64,000 nucleotides of DNA, from contig NC_083607.1 in assembly GCF_029168945.1 (NCBI RefSeq), forward strand, positions 41,463,257 to 41,527,256. The letters are read 5' to 3'. This document shows positions 36,101 through 47,778 of this stretch, piece after piece; positions within the stretch are counted from its first letter, which is position 1, and the number at the start of each line of letters is the position of its first letter. The notes under the pieces are model-generated. The model made no database searches, was not told the origin of the DNA, and saw only the letters and a program-made list of their open reading frames with translations. Made by a program: the position numbers and the translations under genes. The DNA is from Cannabis sativa. Lineage: Eukaryota; Streptophyta; Magnoliopsida; Rosales; Cannabaceae.

Positions 36101-36535
36101 ATATCTTATAAAATCTGACCTTAAATTTAAAAAAAATAAGATATAATCAAATTTAAAAATAAGATAGATTTTTAAGCAAGAAGATAGATACTAATTCTAT
36201 TCAAATTCAAATTACACTAATATCTTGAATTAAAATTTAAAAAATATTAAATTAATTCAAAATGATAATTAGAATTGAATTAGGAATAGTAATAGTATAA
36301 ATATAAAACTATACAAAAAATTAGAAGTTAATTCCATGAAAAAGCATGAAAAATCGAAGAAAAACAAAAAAATTCGAAACTGTACGGAAAGATTTGCGAT
36401 CACAGGAAAATATCAGCACAGCCCCGATTTTTTTCAAATCTTCAAAAAATCATAACTAATTCAAATAAAATCCAAATTAAGTTCTGTAAAAGGCTAACTT
36501 GCTTAATTTTTTTCCATACTATCCAATAAAAATAA
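30197..36535 (-). mobile_element. Copy C interior
   Basis: From left to right on the plus strand: polypurine tract, RNase H relic (30780-30880), rest of fossil pol, spaced repeats (33023-33237), AT-rich leader with a 54-bp tandem duplication (34671-34778), structured block (35129-35221) and a local AT-rich amplification (36010-36120). No gene. Confidence 0.85.
34671..34778 (-). repeat. 54-bp tandem duplication in copy C leader
   Basis: Two head-to-tail units with the phrase AAAATATTCCATTTTAAG starting at 34671 and 34725. Each unit holds the inverted repeat TTAATATT/AGATATTAA. Copies A and B have one unit; copy E has two, diverged (63011-63092). Confidence 0.85.
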
Positions 36536-36587
36536 GAGAAAACACGAGGGAAATCACGGTAATGATCGTGATAAAAAGGGGAAAGCA

Positions 36588-39500
36588 GTGGTCCAAAATA
36601 ACAACAATGGGTTGAAAAGGTCCTATGTAGAATTCCCAATTTGCCCCACATGCAATAGAAAACATCTTGGGGAGTGTAAGATGAAGTCAGGGGTGTGCTA
36701 CAATTGCGGGCAGCCAGGCCATCTGAAGAAAAATTGCCCAAAGGGACAAAAGAAGGAGAACCAAGCCGCTCCCGCTCGAGTGTTTGCTCTCACCAGAGGA
36801 GAAGCGGCAACAAGCAACACTGTTGTCTCAGGTCAGGTTTCTATTTACGGATTGCCTTGTAATGTTCTCTTTGATTCTGGAGCTACTCATTCTTATATAG
36901 CTACTAGGTTGATTGATAGTATAGATAAGCCATGTGACCTACTTAGATGTGGTATTGTGACGGAATTACCCTCGGGAGAAACCATGCTATCAAAAAGAAG
37001 AATGCGAGATGTACCTATCATAATCGAAAGCAAAGAACTCATGGGCGACCTAATAGAGCTGGGAATAAAGGAATATGATGTTATACTTGGGATGGATTGG
37101 CTATCTAGTCACGGTGCGACAATCAATTGCCGAAAGAAACTGATCGTTTTTGAAACAAAGGCTGGGGATCGGTTTATATTCAAGGGCGACAAGCTAGCCC
37201 TTAGGACTCCATTGATCTCTTCCCTGAAAGCTAGTCAGCTAATGAAGGCGGGATGCATGGCATTCTTGGCCAGCGTAGTGGATCGAGCAATAGAGACGCA
37301 ACTAAATGTGGAGAACGTGCACATAGTCTGTGAATTTCCAGAGGTCTTTCCAGAAGATCTACCGGGACTACCTCCAGACAGAGGGGTGGAGTTCATCATC
37401 GAATTAGCCCCTGGGACTAATCCAATTTCAAAGGCTCCATACAGAATGGCACCTAATGAGTTAAAAGAGCTTAAAATACAACTACAGGAGCTCTTAGACA
37501 AAGGGTTCATTAGACCGAGTTACTCACCTTGGGGTGCGCCTGTACTCTTTGTCAAAAAGAAAGACGGAAGTATGAGGATGTGCGTAGACTACCGTGAGCT
37601 CAACAAGGTGACCATCAAGAATAAGTATCCTTTGCCAAGGATTGACGATCTCTTTGATCAATTGCAAGGCTCGGCTGTGTTCTCAAAGATAGATCTAAGA
37701 TCTGGGTATCACCGAGTGAAGGTCCGAAGGAAGACATACCCAAGACGCATTCGTAACACGGTATGGACACTATGAGTTTTTGGTAATGTCTTTCGGACTA
37801 ACTAACGCCCCAAAGAACCTTCATGGATATGATGAATAGGGTGTTCAAGGAGTACCTAGATAAGTTTGTTGTTGTATTCATTGATGACATTCTTATCTAC
37901 TCCAAAACTATGGAGGAACATGAGGAACACCTGAGGATGACTCTAAACCGACTTAAGGAGAACCAACTATATGCCAAATTCAAGAAATGTGAATTCTGGT
38001 TAGAGAAGGTGGCATTCCTAGGCCATATAGTTTCCAAAGATGGAGTCGAGGTGGATCCTACAAAGATCGAAGCGGTCAAGAGCTGGCCAACACCTAAGAC
38101 TGCAAGTGAAGTAAGAAGCTTCTTGGGTCTAGCTGGTTACTATAGACGCTTTGTTGAAGGATTTTCCAAGATTGCAACTCCTCTAACCAACTTGACTCGA
38201 AAGACGCAGAAGTTTGTCTGGTCAGAAAAGTGTGAGGGTAGCTTCCAAACACTTAAGGACAAACTAATAACAGCCCCTGTATTATGCGTTCCCAATAACA
38301 AGGATAAGTTTGTGGTGTACTGCGATGCATCAAAACAAGGGCTGGGATGCGTGCTGATGCAAAATGACAAAGTAGTAGCATATGCCTCAAGACAACTTAA
38401 GGAGTATGAACAGAGGTACCCAACACACGATCTGGAGTTGGCAGCAGTAGTTTTTGCGCTAAAAATATGGAGGCACTATCTCTACGGGGAACAATGTGAA
38501 ATTTATACCGACCACAAGAGCCTGAAGTACTTCTTTACGCAAAAGGAACTCAACATGAGGCAGAGGCGATGGCTGGAGCTTGTTAAGGACTATGATTGTG
38601 AAATCCACTACCATCCAGGGAAGGCCAACGTAGTAGCAGACGCGCTAAGTAGACGCAGTTATGCCAGCTTGGCAATACTGGCACAAATGGAGAAGCCCCT
38701 ACAACAGGAACTCCAAAGAAGTGGTATAGAGATCATTACACAAAAACTAGCTAACCTAACCATTGTCTCAACGCTGCTACAGGAACTTAAAGATGCACAG
38801 ATTGTTGATGAGTTCTTACAGAAGAAAAGAGCAGGCTTGCCAGAGAAAGAGGCAGAAAATTTCTCCGAAGGTACAGACAGCATGTTGAGGTATAAGGGAA
38901 GAGTGTGTGTAGCCAACGACAAAGAGCTTAGAAGAAAGATCATGATGGAAGCACACACTACACCCTACTCAATGCATCCAGGGTCAACCAAAATGTACAA
39001 TGACTTAAAAACCTTGTATTGGTGGCCAGGGATGAAGAAGGATGTAGCTGAATTTGTAGCTAGATGCCTCACATGTCAACAAGTTAAGGCTGAACATCAA
39101 AGACCGGCGGGGATGTTGCAACCCACGGAAATCCCTGAATGGAAGTGGGAAGATATAGCCATGGATTTTGTGACAGGACTACCTCGAACAACCAAGCAAC
39201 ACGACTCAATTTGGGTAATTATAGATAGACTCACAAAGTCAGCACACTTTGTTCCAGTAAAGTCTACTTACAACGCAGAGCAGTACGCTGACTTGTACAT
39301 GCAGGAGATATTGAGGTTGCATGGAGTTCCAAAGACAATAGTCTCTGATAGAGGTTCAGTATTCACCTCCAAGTTCTGGGAGAGTCTACATAAGGCAATG
39401 GGGACACGATTGAAATTAAGTACAGCATTTCATCCCCAAACAGATGGACAATCTGAACGCACCATCCAAATACTCGAGGATATGCTTCGAGCGTGTGTGC

Positions 39501-40206
39501 TAGACTTCACTGGCTCGTGGAGTAAGTATTTACCCCTAATGGAGTTCTCCTACAATAATAGTTATCAAGCCACAATCGGAATGGCACCATATGAGATGTT
39601 GTATGGACGAAAATGCAGGTCCCCGCTTCACTGGGATGAAGTTGGAGAAAGACGCTACTTAGGTCCAGAAGCAGTAAGAGAAGCTTCAGAAGCAGTTGAA
39701 AAGATACGGCAAAGGATGCTCACCGCCCAAAGTAGACAGAAAAGTTATGCAGATCTGAAAAGACGGGAGGTTGAGTTTTCTGTAGGGGACTTAGTGTTCT
39801 TAAAGGTATCACCTATGAAGGGGATTATGCGTTTCGGAAAAAGGGGAAAATTAAGCCCACGATTTATAGGTCCTTTTGAAATACTGGACGGGGTGGTCAG
39901 GTAGCTTACCGTTTGGCCCTACCGCCAACATTAGCAGAAACGCATAATGTTTTCCATATTTCCATGTTACGGAAGTATGTACCTGATCCGACACATGTGC
40001 TTACATACGAGAACTTGAACTTGCAGCAGGACATGAGTTATATGGCACGCCCTGTGCGCGTGATAGAAAAAGGAATAAAGGTCTTACGAAATAAGACTAT
40101 ACCCTTAGTCAAAATCCTATGGAGTGATAGTTCTGATAGAGAAGCGACATGGGAGTTGGAAAAGGACATGCAGAATCAGTACCCCGAGTTATTCTCAAGT
40201 AAGTAA
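36588..40206 (+). pseudogene. D1 gag-pol remnant
   Basis: Lacks the first 317 or so Gag residues present in D2. The frame 36588-37775 holds the zinc knuckle ([14 protein letters not shown]), protease (LFDSGATHS) and the start of RT ([17 protein letters not shown]). A cluster of small changes at 37711-37815 shifts the frame. The frame 37823-39904 holds [13 protein letters not shown] (RT active site), RNase H ([15 protein letters not shown]), and integrase with HHCC and DDE motifs ([29 protein letters not shown]). Another change near 39890 shifts to 39913-40206, with the chromodomain-like tail ending QYPELF. At 38269-38282 it has the usual TAPVL sequence that D2 lacks. Confidence 0.9.
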
Positions 40207-40228
40207 ATTTCGAGGACGAAATTCCTTT

Positions 40229-40241
40229 AAGGAGGGTAGAT
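40229..40241 (+). other. Polypurine tract of D1
   Basis: AAGGAGGGTAGAT directly before the LTR. The same tract lies at 47766-47778 before the second LTR. Confidence 0.8.
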
Positions 40242-42606
40242 TGTAATGACCAAAATATTTAGTTAGTCTAGATACCTTAATGTGGAAATAGTGATAGCAT
40301 TAAATATGGTATTTTTGTAAATTGTGAGAATTACGTTATTATTAATTTGGACTTCTTTTAATGAGCCTTTTTGCTTAGTCACTATGTACATGTCGGACAT
40401 ATAGAATTAGGAAGTGACTTATTGTCATTTACTATTAATATCCTTTTTCCTAATTATTATTATTATAAGGTTATTATAGCTATTTAGATTTCATGTATTA
40501 GTAAGTGAATATTGGTTATTGTTATTAATATGTCTTATTTTGAGGTAGCAATATAGCATATATAATTGGGGCGTAGGTGTAGTTTTTTTTTTATGTAGTA
40601 TATAGGTATAAGAATAATAATAATATATATAAATATATTGATAAGAGAGGCATAAGGATTATTAACAAGTAACAAACGTGTCAATAGGTTGAATTGGTTT
40701 CAAGTTAGAAAAAGATGGAGCTAAAATAGATTAGTGGCATTACCATGCATAGAGTTAGTTAAGCACTTTACTTCTTTGAACGTGTGCATTGGAGACTTTT
40801 AAGGGAGCAAATTTAAAATTCAAAACAAAGAGACTTAGTAAAAGATAAGTTGATGAGTTGTATACGCGTAACACTTTTGTTTCAAATTTCTCTAGCATAT
40901 TTTATTGAAGCTTCAACCAAGAGAGCACCAAGGATGAGTCTTGGAAACCATGTGTCATATTATGACTGCTCCATTATACATTTTAACAATTAGAATTCAA
41001 ATTTTGAATCTAGCATTTACGGCTACTCATGTGGGTGGTTAGTTTTTAGGCCTATATATAGATGGAACCTTTGTGTTTCATCATAGAAAGTAACTCAAAC
41101 TACTCACTCTAGTTCATACTAAATTCATAGTCGAACCACCATTTACCATTTCTTCCTCATTAGTTGTTTTAAGGTTGGAAACTCTAGCATTCTTTAGCTA
41201 GTTTCAGCATCAACCAATTTACCACCAACACCACTATAGCCACGCCACCATCACCTTCTCAAAACTATTACTACCATCCGCCATCAACTCCTCTCATAAC
41301 TATCACAGCCAGCCTCTCATAAATATATATATATATATACATCTTTCTTTCATCATACTTGCATCACCATCTATCAAATTCTACGTTCAAGTTCTAGTGC
41401 TCAACTAGATCTCATTGGAAGCTAATTAAGGTATAGCATTCTATAATTTTGGGTTCTTAGATTCAAGATTAAGGTTTCGTATATATACCACTGTAATATG
41501 TTCTAATTAATGAGTATAAAGTCTAGGTTTCTCATAAGCCAGTTATTGGTTCTCAAGGGCCACTATTGCAATCAAGGCTAAGACTCCACATTGAGGTAAG
41601 GAAATTAAGTAGAAAAACATAAGTTTTCTGTATGTAATAACATTCATAGAAGGAGTGGGAATAGTAAAAGAGAAGTTAACTAAGGTCTTCTGCCTGACTC
41701 TTTATTGTTTGTTATTTAATGTACTGTATAATATATATTTAAATAATATGTTTATAAGATTCATGTTATTTATGTATGTTTACAGTATTAGAGCATGGCC
41801 ATTGCTAAGGTATATATTTAAATAATATGTTTATAAGATTCATGTTATTTAAGTATGTATGTAAATAGTGTGTTTATAAGATTCACATTATTTTATTGTT
41901 ATGTTATTTAAATAATGTATAGTAGTTTGGCATTATTTAAATTAGGTAGATTATAATTTATGTGACATGATTTGACCGAAAAGATAATGGTTAAATACTT
42001 GACTGTTGGGTCTATATGGTAGATAGGGGGCCATTTAGTAGTGGGTACGATTTTACTGAACCTAGCCCTCCGCCATTTAGTCCAATAGCTCGAGTTTATT
42101 TGCCAAAATTGGACTCGGGCGTAATCATTATTATGTGATTTAGCTTAGGACCTAATTATTAGTAATTAGTGATATGATTAAGTTTATGTTTTGCTATCTG
42201 CCTAAATATGTGCATGTGCATTTTAATTAAGTTTTGTTTTTATTTATGTGACTACCTGACACACATTTCCTTACTGAGTTTAGTAGCTCACCCTTATCAA
42301 ATTACCATGTGCAGACCAAGGTAACTGAAAGTTTAGAAAGCCGGTGGCGAGTGGAACTTTGGATGCTTGTGTGTGTGAACTCGCTGAGGACCATATAACT
42401 GCGGGCGGTCTAGGGCGCTCTATTTATTTATTTACGTTATTAAACTTATGTCGCAATTATTTTAGTTATTAATTATTATGTCTTTTGTACGAAAACTGGC
42501 CAGTTGTGAACATTTTTAAGTATCAAATAAAAATGCGACAATATGATTTTCCGCGTTTAACGCTTGTAAACAAAATTAATATTTTTATAAAAGTACGGGC
42601 GTTACA
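40242..42606 (+). repeat. Element D LTR 1 (2365 bp)
   Basis: TGTAATGACC...GGGCGTTACA. TATA box TATATATAG at 41053-41061. It contains a block (42026-42075) resembling the structured block in the copia-family leader and a hairpin AGTCCAAT/ATTGGACT (42079-42086/42108-42115). It serves as the 3' LTR of D1 and the 5' LTR of D2. Confidence 0.95.
42026..42121 (+). other. Structured block in the D LTR shared with the copia family
   Basis: TGGGT (42042-42046) can pair with ACCTA (42060-42064, one G-U) around a 13-base loop beginning ACGA and ending ACTGA. The copia block has TGGGT/ACCCA around ACGA..ACTGA. Both are preceded by GGGRGCCAT. A second hairpin follows: CGCC + AGTCCAAT with ATTGGACT + GGGCG. 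The copy in LTR 2 is at 49563-49658. Confidence 0.5.
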
Positions 42607-42609
42607 GTT

Positions 42610-42622
42610 TGGTATCAGAGCC
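42610..42622 (+). other. Primer binding site of element D
   Basis: TGGTATCAGAGCC, complementary to the 3' end of plant initiator tRNA-Met, three bases after the LTR. Confidence 0.9.
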
Positions 42623-42757
42623 ACAGTTATGTCGGTCCCGAACGTTCTCACGAGTTACACACATCAGCCAAAAAGTTTCCGCTTGCCACCAAGTAAGTCC
42701 ATTATATATACTTGCATTTTATGTGTATTTTTTTGTAATTTCTAAATTGGCATTTTA

Positions 42758-42763
<6 letters not shown>

Positions 42764-42795
<32 letters not shown>
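42764..42795 (+). repeat. Run of 32 A in the D2 leader
   Basis: A homopolymer in the 5' untranslated region between the primer site and the gag start. Its length may be unreliable in the assembly. Confidence 0.8.
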
Positions 42796-42799
<4 letters not shown>

Positions 42800-43114
42800 A
42801 GTACCAATATCCAAGTTTAGGTACTACCCATATGAAATAATTTTTTTAATACATATAAATATATTTCAAGTTAGTTTAAAATAAAATTTTGGGTAAAATT
42901 TTAGAACTTGATGTTAGATAGCACCATATGACTCTTGAAAAAAAAAATGTGTGTCTTATTATTTTATGTGATTATTTATTTTATCTTTGAATAAATAGAA
43001 ATTATTTGTGAACTAGTTATGTAAGTATGGACATTTTTTGAAAATAGTGATATCTTATTTAAGTTTATCTTCTTTTAGAAATACTTAGAAACAAACAAGG
43101 AACATTAGGAAATA

Positions 43115-46100
43115 ATGTCTCCAAGAAGATCAGTTCGAATCAACGGCAATAGAAACATCCAAGTGGATGCAGCTCCAGCACCCGCAAGGGGCGGAGGCCG
43201 AGGTGATGGTCGACGCAGAGGCCGACGTGGAGGCCAAAGCGGTAGGGGAGGTAGACAAGGAGCATCGGTAGCACCGGTAGATGAAGTAGCGCTTGAACAA
43301 CAACAACCTCCCAATGCTCAAGCTGAGATACTCCGAGAAAACGCTCGTATACGTGAGGAGCTAACTCAAGAAATTTCAAGGCTACGAGCTCAGAATGAGG
43401 AGTTACGCCGGAATCAAAATCCACCCGTTAGAAACCTAGCTCTTCAACCAGCTGCAATGAATCCAGAACCAATACAACGTTTTGAACCTGTGTACGAGCG
43501 ATTCAGGAAACAACAACCACCAATATTCAATGGGAGCTCGGACTCACTTGAAGCTGAGGAATGGTTGCGCTCAGTGGAGTCCATATTGGAATATATGGAC
43601 CTCAATGATAGGGAAAGAGTATCTGTCTTTGCCAGCCTACTTAAAAAGGATGCACGGATCTGGTGGGAAGTAGTAAGACAGAGTCGCAACATAACAACTA
43701 TGACCTGGTTGGACTTTGTTGATGTGTTCAACAGGAAGTACTACAGTGCCGCCATACTGGCTGCAAAAGAAGATGACTTTATGAATCTGAGGCAGAACAA
43801 TCTCACTGTCACGGAGTATGCTAGGCAATTTGACCGTCTGGCAAAGTTTGCACAAGAGATCGTACCAACCGAGGCCCTTCGGGTCAAAAGGTTTTTGAAG
43901 GGGATGAACCCCATGATAAAAAAAGATGTGAAAATCATGGTGGGGACCAACACAGTTTATGCTGAGGTGTTAGAGAAAGCTCTCGAAGCTGAGTTGCTCG
44001 AAAATGATATAAAGAAGGAGAATGCTGCTAAGTGGGAAGCCCGAAGAAACAATGGAGGAAATCAAGAGAATAAGAGAAAACACGAGGGAAATCACGGTAA
44101 TGATCGTGATAAAAAGGGGAAAGCAGTGGTCCAAAATAACAACAATGGGGTGAAAAGGTCCTATGTAGAATTCCCAATTTGCCCCACATGCAATAGAAAA
44201 CATCTTGGGGAGTGTAAGATGAAGTCAGGGGTGTGCTACAATTGCGGGCAGCCAGGCCATCTGAAGAAAAATTGCCCAAAGGGACAAAAGAAGGAGAACC
44301 AAGCCGCTCCCGCTCGAGTGTTTGCTCTCACCAGAGGAGAAGCGGCAACAAGCAACACTGTTGTCTCAGGTCAGGTTTCTATTTACGGATTGCCTTGTAA
44401 TGTTCTCTTTGATTCTGGAGCTACTCATTCTTATATAGCTACTAGGTTGATTGATAGTATAGATAAGCCATGTGACCTACTTAGATGTGGTATTGTGACG
44501 GAATTACCCTCGGGAGAAACCATGCTATCAAAAAGAAGAATGCGAGATGTACCTATCATAATCGAAAGCAAAGAACTCATGGGCGACCTAATAGAGCTGG
44601 GAATAAAGGAATATGATGTTATACTTGGGATGGATTGGCTATCTAGTCACGGTGCGACAATCAATTGCCGAAAGAAACTGATCGTTTTTGAAACAAAGGC
44701 TGGGGATCGGTTTATATTCAAGGGCGACAAGCTAGCCCTTAGGACTCCATTGATCTCTTCCCTGAAAGCTAGTCAGCTAATGAAGGCGGGATGCATGGCA
44801 TTCTTGGCCAGCGTAGTGGATCGAGCAATAGAGACGCAACTAAATGTGGAGAACGTGCACATAGTCTGTGAATTTCCAGAGGTCTTTCCAGAAGATCTAC
44901 CGGGACTACCTCCAGACAGAGGGGTGGAGTTCATCATCGAATTAGCCCACAGGACTAATCCAATTTCAAAGGCTCCATACAGAATGGCACCTAATGAGTT
45001 AAAAGAGCTTAAAATACAACTACAGGAGCTCTTAGACAAAGGGTTCATTAGACCGAGTTACTCACCTTGGGGTGCGCCTGTACTCTTTGTCAAAAAGAAA
45101 GACGGAAGTATGAGGATGTGCGTAGACTACCGTGAGCTCAACAAGGTGACCATCAAGAATAAGTATCCTTTGCCAAGGATTGACGATCTCTTTGATCAAT
45201 TGCAAGGCTCGGCTGTGTTCTCAAAGATAGATCTAAGATCTGGGTATCACCAGCTGAAGGTCCGGAAGGAAGACATACCCAAGACAGCATTCAGAACACG
45301 GTATGGACACTATGAGTTTTTGGTAATGTCTTTCGGACTAACTAACGCCCCGACCTTCATGGATATGATGAATAGGGTGTTCAAGGAGTACCTAGATAAG
45401 TTTGTTGTTGTATTCATTGATGACATTCTTATCTACTCCAAAACTATGGAGGAACATGAGGAACACCTGAGGATGACTCTAAACCGACTTAAGGAGAACC
45501 AACTATATGCCAAATTCAAGAAATGTGAATTCTGGTTAGAGAAGGTGGCATTCCTAGGCCATATAGTTTCCAAAGATGGAGTCGAGGTGGATCCTACAAA
45601 GATCGAAGCGGTCAAGAGCTGGCCAACACCTAAGACTGCAAGTGAAGTAAGAAGCTTCTTGGGTCTAGCTGGTTACTATAGACGCTTTGTTGAAGGATTT
45701 TCCAAGATTGCAACTCCTCTAACCAACTTGACTCGAAAGACGCAGAAGTTTGTCTGGTCAGAAAAGTGTGAGGGTAGCTTCCAAACACTTAAGGACAAAC
45801 TAATAACAAATTTCGTATTATGCGTTCCCAATAACAAGGATAAGTTTGTGGTGTACTGCGATGCATCAAAACAAGGGCTGGGATGCGTGCTGATGCAAAA
45901 TGACAAAGTAGTAGCATATGCCTCAAGACAACTTAAGGAGTATGAACAGAGGTACCCAACACACGATCTGGAGTTGGCAGCAGTAGTTTTTGCGCTAAAA
46001 ATATGGAGGCACTATCTCTACGGGGAACAATGTGAAATTTATACCGACCACAAGAGCCTGAAGTACTTCTTTACGCAAAAGGAACTCAACATGAGGCAGA

Positions 46101-47743
46101 GGCGATGGCTGGAGCTTGTTAAGGACTATGATTGTGAAATCCACTACCATCCAGGGAAGGCCAACGTAGTAGCAGACGCGCTAAGTAGACGCAGTTATGC
46201 CAGCTTGGCAATACTGGCACAAATGGAGAAGCCCCTACAACAGGAACTCCAAAGAAGTGGTATAGAGATCATTACACAAAAACTAGCTAACCTAACCATT
46301 GTCTCAACGCTGCTACAGGAACTTAAAGATGCACAGATTGTTGATGAGTTCTTACAGAAGAAAAGAGCAGGCTTGCCAGAGAAAGAGGCGAGAAAATTTC
46401 TCCAGAAGGTACGAACGGATGTTGAGGTATAAGGGAAGAGTGTGTGTAGCCAACGACAAAGAGCTTAGAAGAAAGATCATGATGGAAGCACACACTACAC
46501 CCTACTCAATGCATCCAGGGTCAACCAAAATGTACAATGACTTAAAAACCTTGTATTGGTGGCCAGGGATGAAGAAGGATGTAGCTGAATTTGTAGCTAG
46601 ATGCCTCACATGTCAACAAGTTAAGGCTGAACATCAAAGACCAGCAGGGATGTTGCAACCCCTGGAAATCCCTGAATGGAAGTGGGAAGATATAGCCATG
46701 GATTTTGTGACAGGACTACCTCGAACAACCAAGCAACACGACTCAATTTGGGTAATTATAGATAGACTCACAAAGTCAGCACACTTTGTTCCAGTAAAGT
46801 CTACTTACAACGCAAGCGATGCGGCGACTTGTACATGCAGGAGATATTGAGGTTGCATGGAGTTCCAAAGACAATAGTCTCTGATAGAGGTTCAGCATTC
46901 ACCTCCAAGTTCTGGGAGAGTCTACATAAGGCAATGGGGACACGATTGAAATTAAGTACAGCATTTCATCCCCAAACAGATGGACAATCTGAACGCACCA
47001 TCCAAATACTCGAGGATATGCTTCGAGCGTGTGTGCTAGACTTCACTGGCTCGTGGAGTAAGTATTTACCCCTAATGGAGTTCTCCTACAATAATAGTTA
47101 TCAAGCCACAATCGGAATGGCACCATATGAGATGTTGTATGGACGAAAATGCAGGTCCCCGCTTCACTGGGATGAAGTTGGAGAAAGACGCTACTTAGGT
47201 CCAGAAGCAGTAAGAGAAGCTTCAGAAGCAGTTGAAAAGATACGGCAAAGGATGCTCACCGCCCAAAGTAGACAGAAAAGTTATGCAGATCTGAAAAGAC
47301 GGGAGGTTGAGTTTTCTGTAGGGGACTTAGTGTTCTTAAAGGTATCACCTATGAAGGGGATTATGCGTTTCGGAAAAAGGGGAAAATTAAGCCCACGATT
47401 TATAGGTCCTTTTGAAATACTGGACAGAATTGGTCAGGTAGCTTACCGTTTGGCCCTACCGCCAACATTAGCAGAAACGCATAATGTTTTCCATATTTCC
47501 ATGTTACGGAAGTATGTACCTGATCCGACACATGTGCTTACATACGAGAACTTGAACTTGCAGCAGGACATGAGTTATATGGCACGCCCTGTGCGCGTGA
47601 TAGAAAAAGGAATAAAGGTCTTACGAAATAAGACTATACCCTTAGTCAAAATCCTATGGAGTGATAGTTCTGATAGAGAAGCGACATGGGAGTTGGAAAA
47701 GGACATGCAGAATCAGTACCCCGAGTTATTCTCAAGTAAGTAA
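43115..47743 (+). pseudogene. D2 gag-pol polyprotein, two frameshifts
   Basis: One frame from ATG 43115 to 46432 (1105 codons). Gag has an Arg/Gly-rich start (25-50), a coiled-coil stretch (about 70-100), capsid, and a zinc knuckle at Cys374-Cys387. Protease is LFDSGATHS (about 431). RT has VDYRELN (about 680) and [10 protein letters not shown] (about 765). RNase H has [10 protein letters not shown] net +1 change at 46387-46430 shifts to 46299-46850 (integrase HHCC and first Asp). A net -1 change near 46813-46835 restores the original frame, 46829-47743 ([19 protein letters not shown], chromodomain-like tail). Apart from these two places the gene is open. The changes coincide with clustered differences from D1 and could be assembly errors, in which case it is intact and autonomous. 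Confidence 0.92.
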
Positions 47744-47778
47744 ATTTCGAGGACGAAATTCCTTTAAGGAGGGTAGAT

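Larger units (their letters stand above)
28299..36535 (-). mobile_element. Copy C: copia-derived element, minus strand, 5' end lost
   Basis: Inserted in copy B in the opposite direction. It has a 3' LTR (28299-30196), polypurine tract (30197-30209, minus), fossil pol, spaced repeats and leader. It ends inside the leader about 190 bp before its 5' LTR would begin. There it meets the gypsy element D across a shared AATAA (36531-36535), as expected of a deletion joined at microhomology. No right-hand target duplication remains. Confidence 0.9.

Noticed and set aside
42764..42795. Poly-A run as the tail of a processed gene or SINE
   Set aside because: It lies in the D2 leader with no retrogene upstream and no target duplication; probably simple-sequence expansion.
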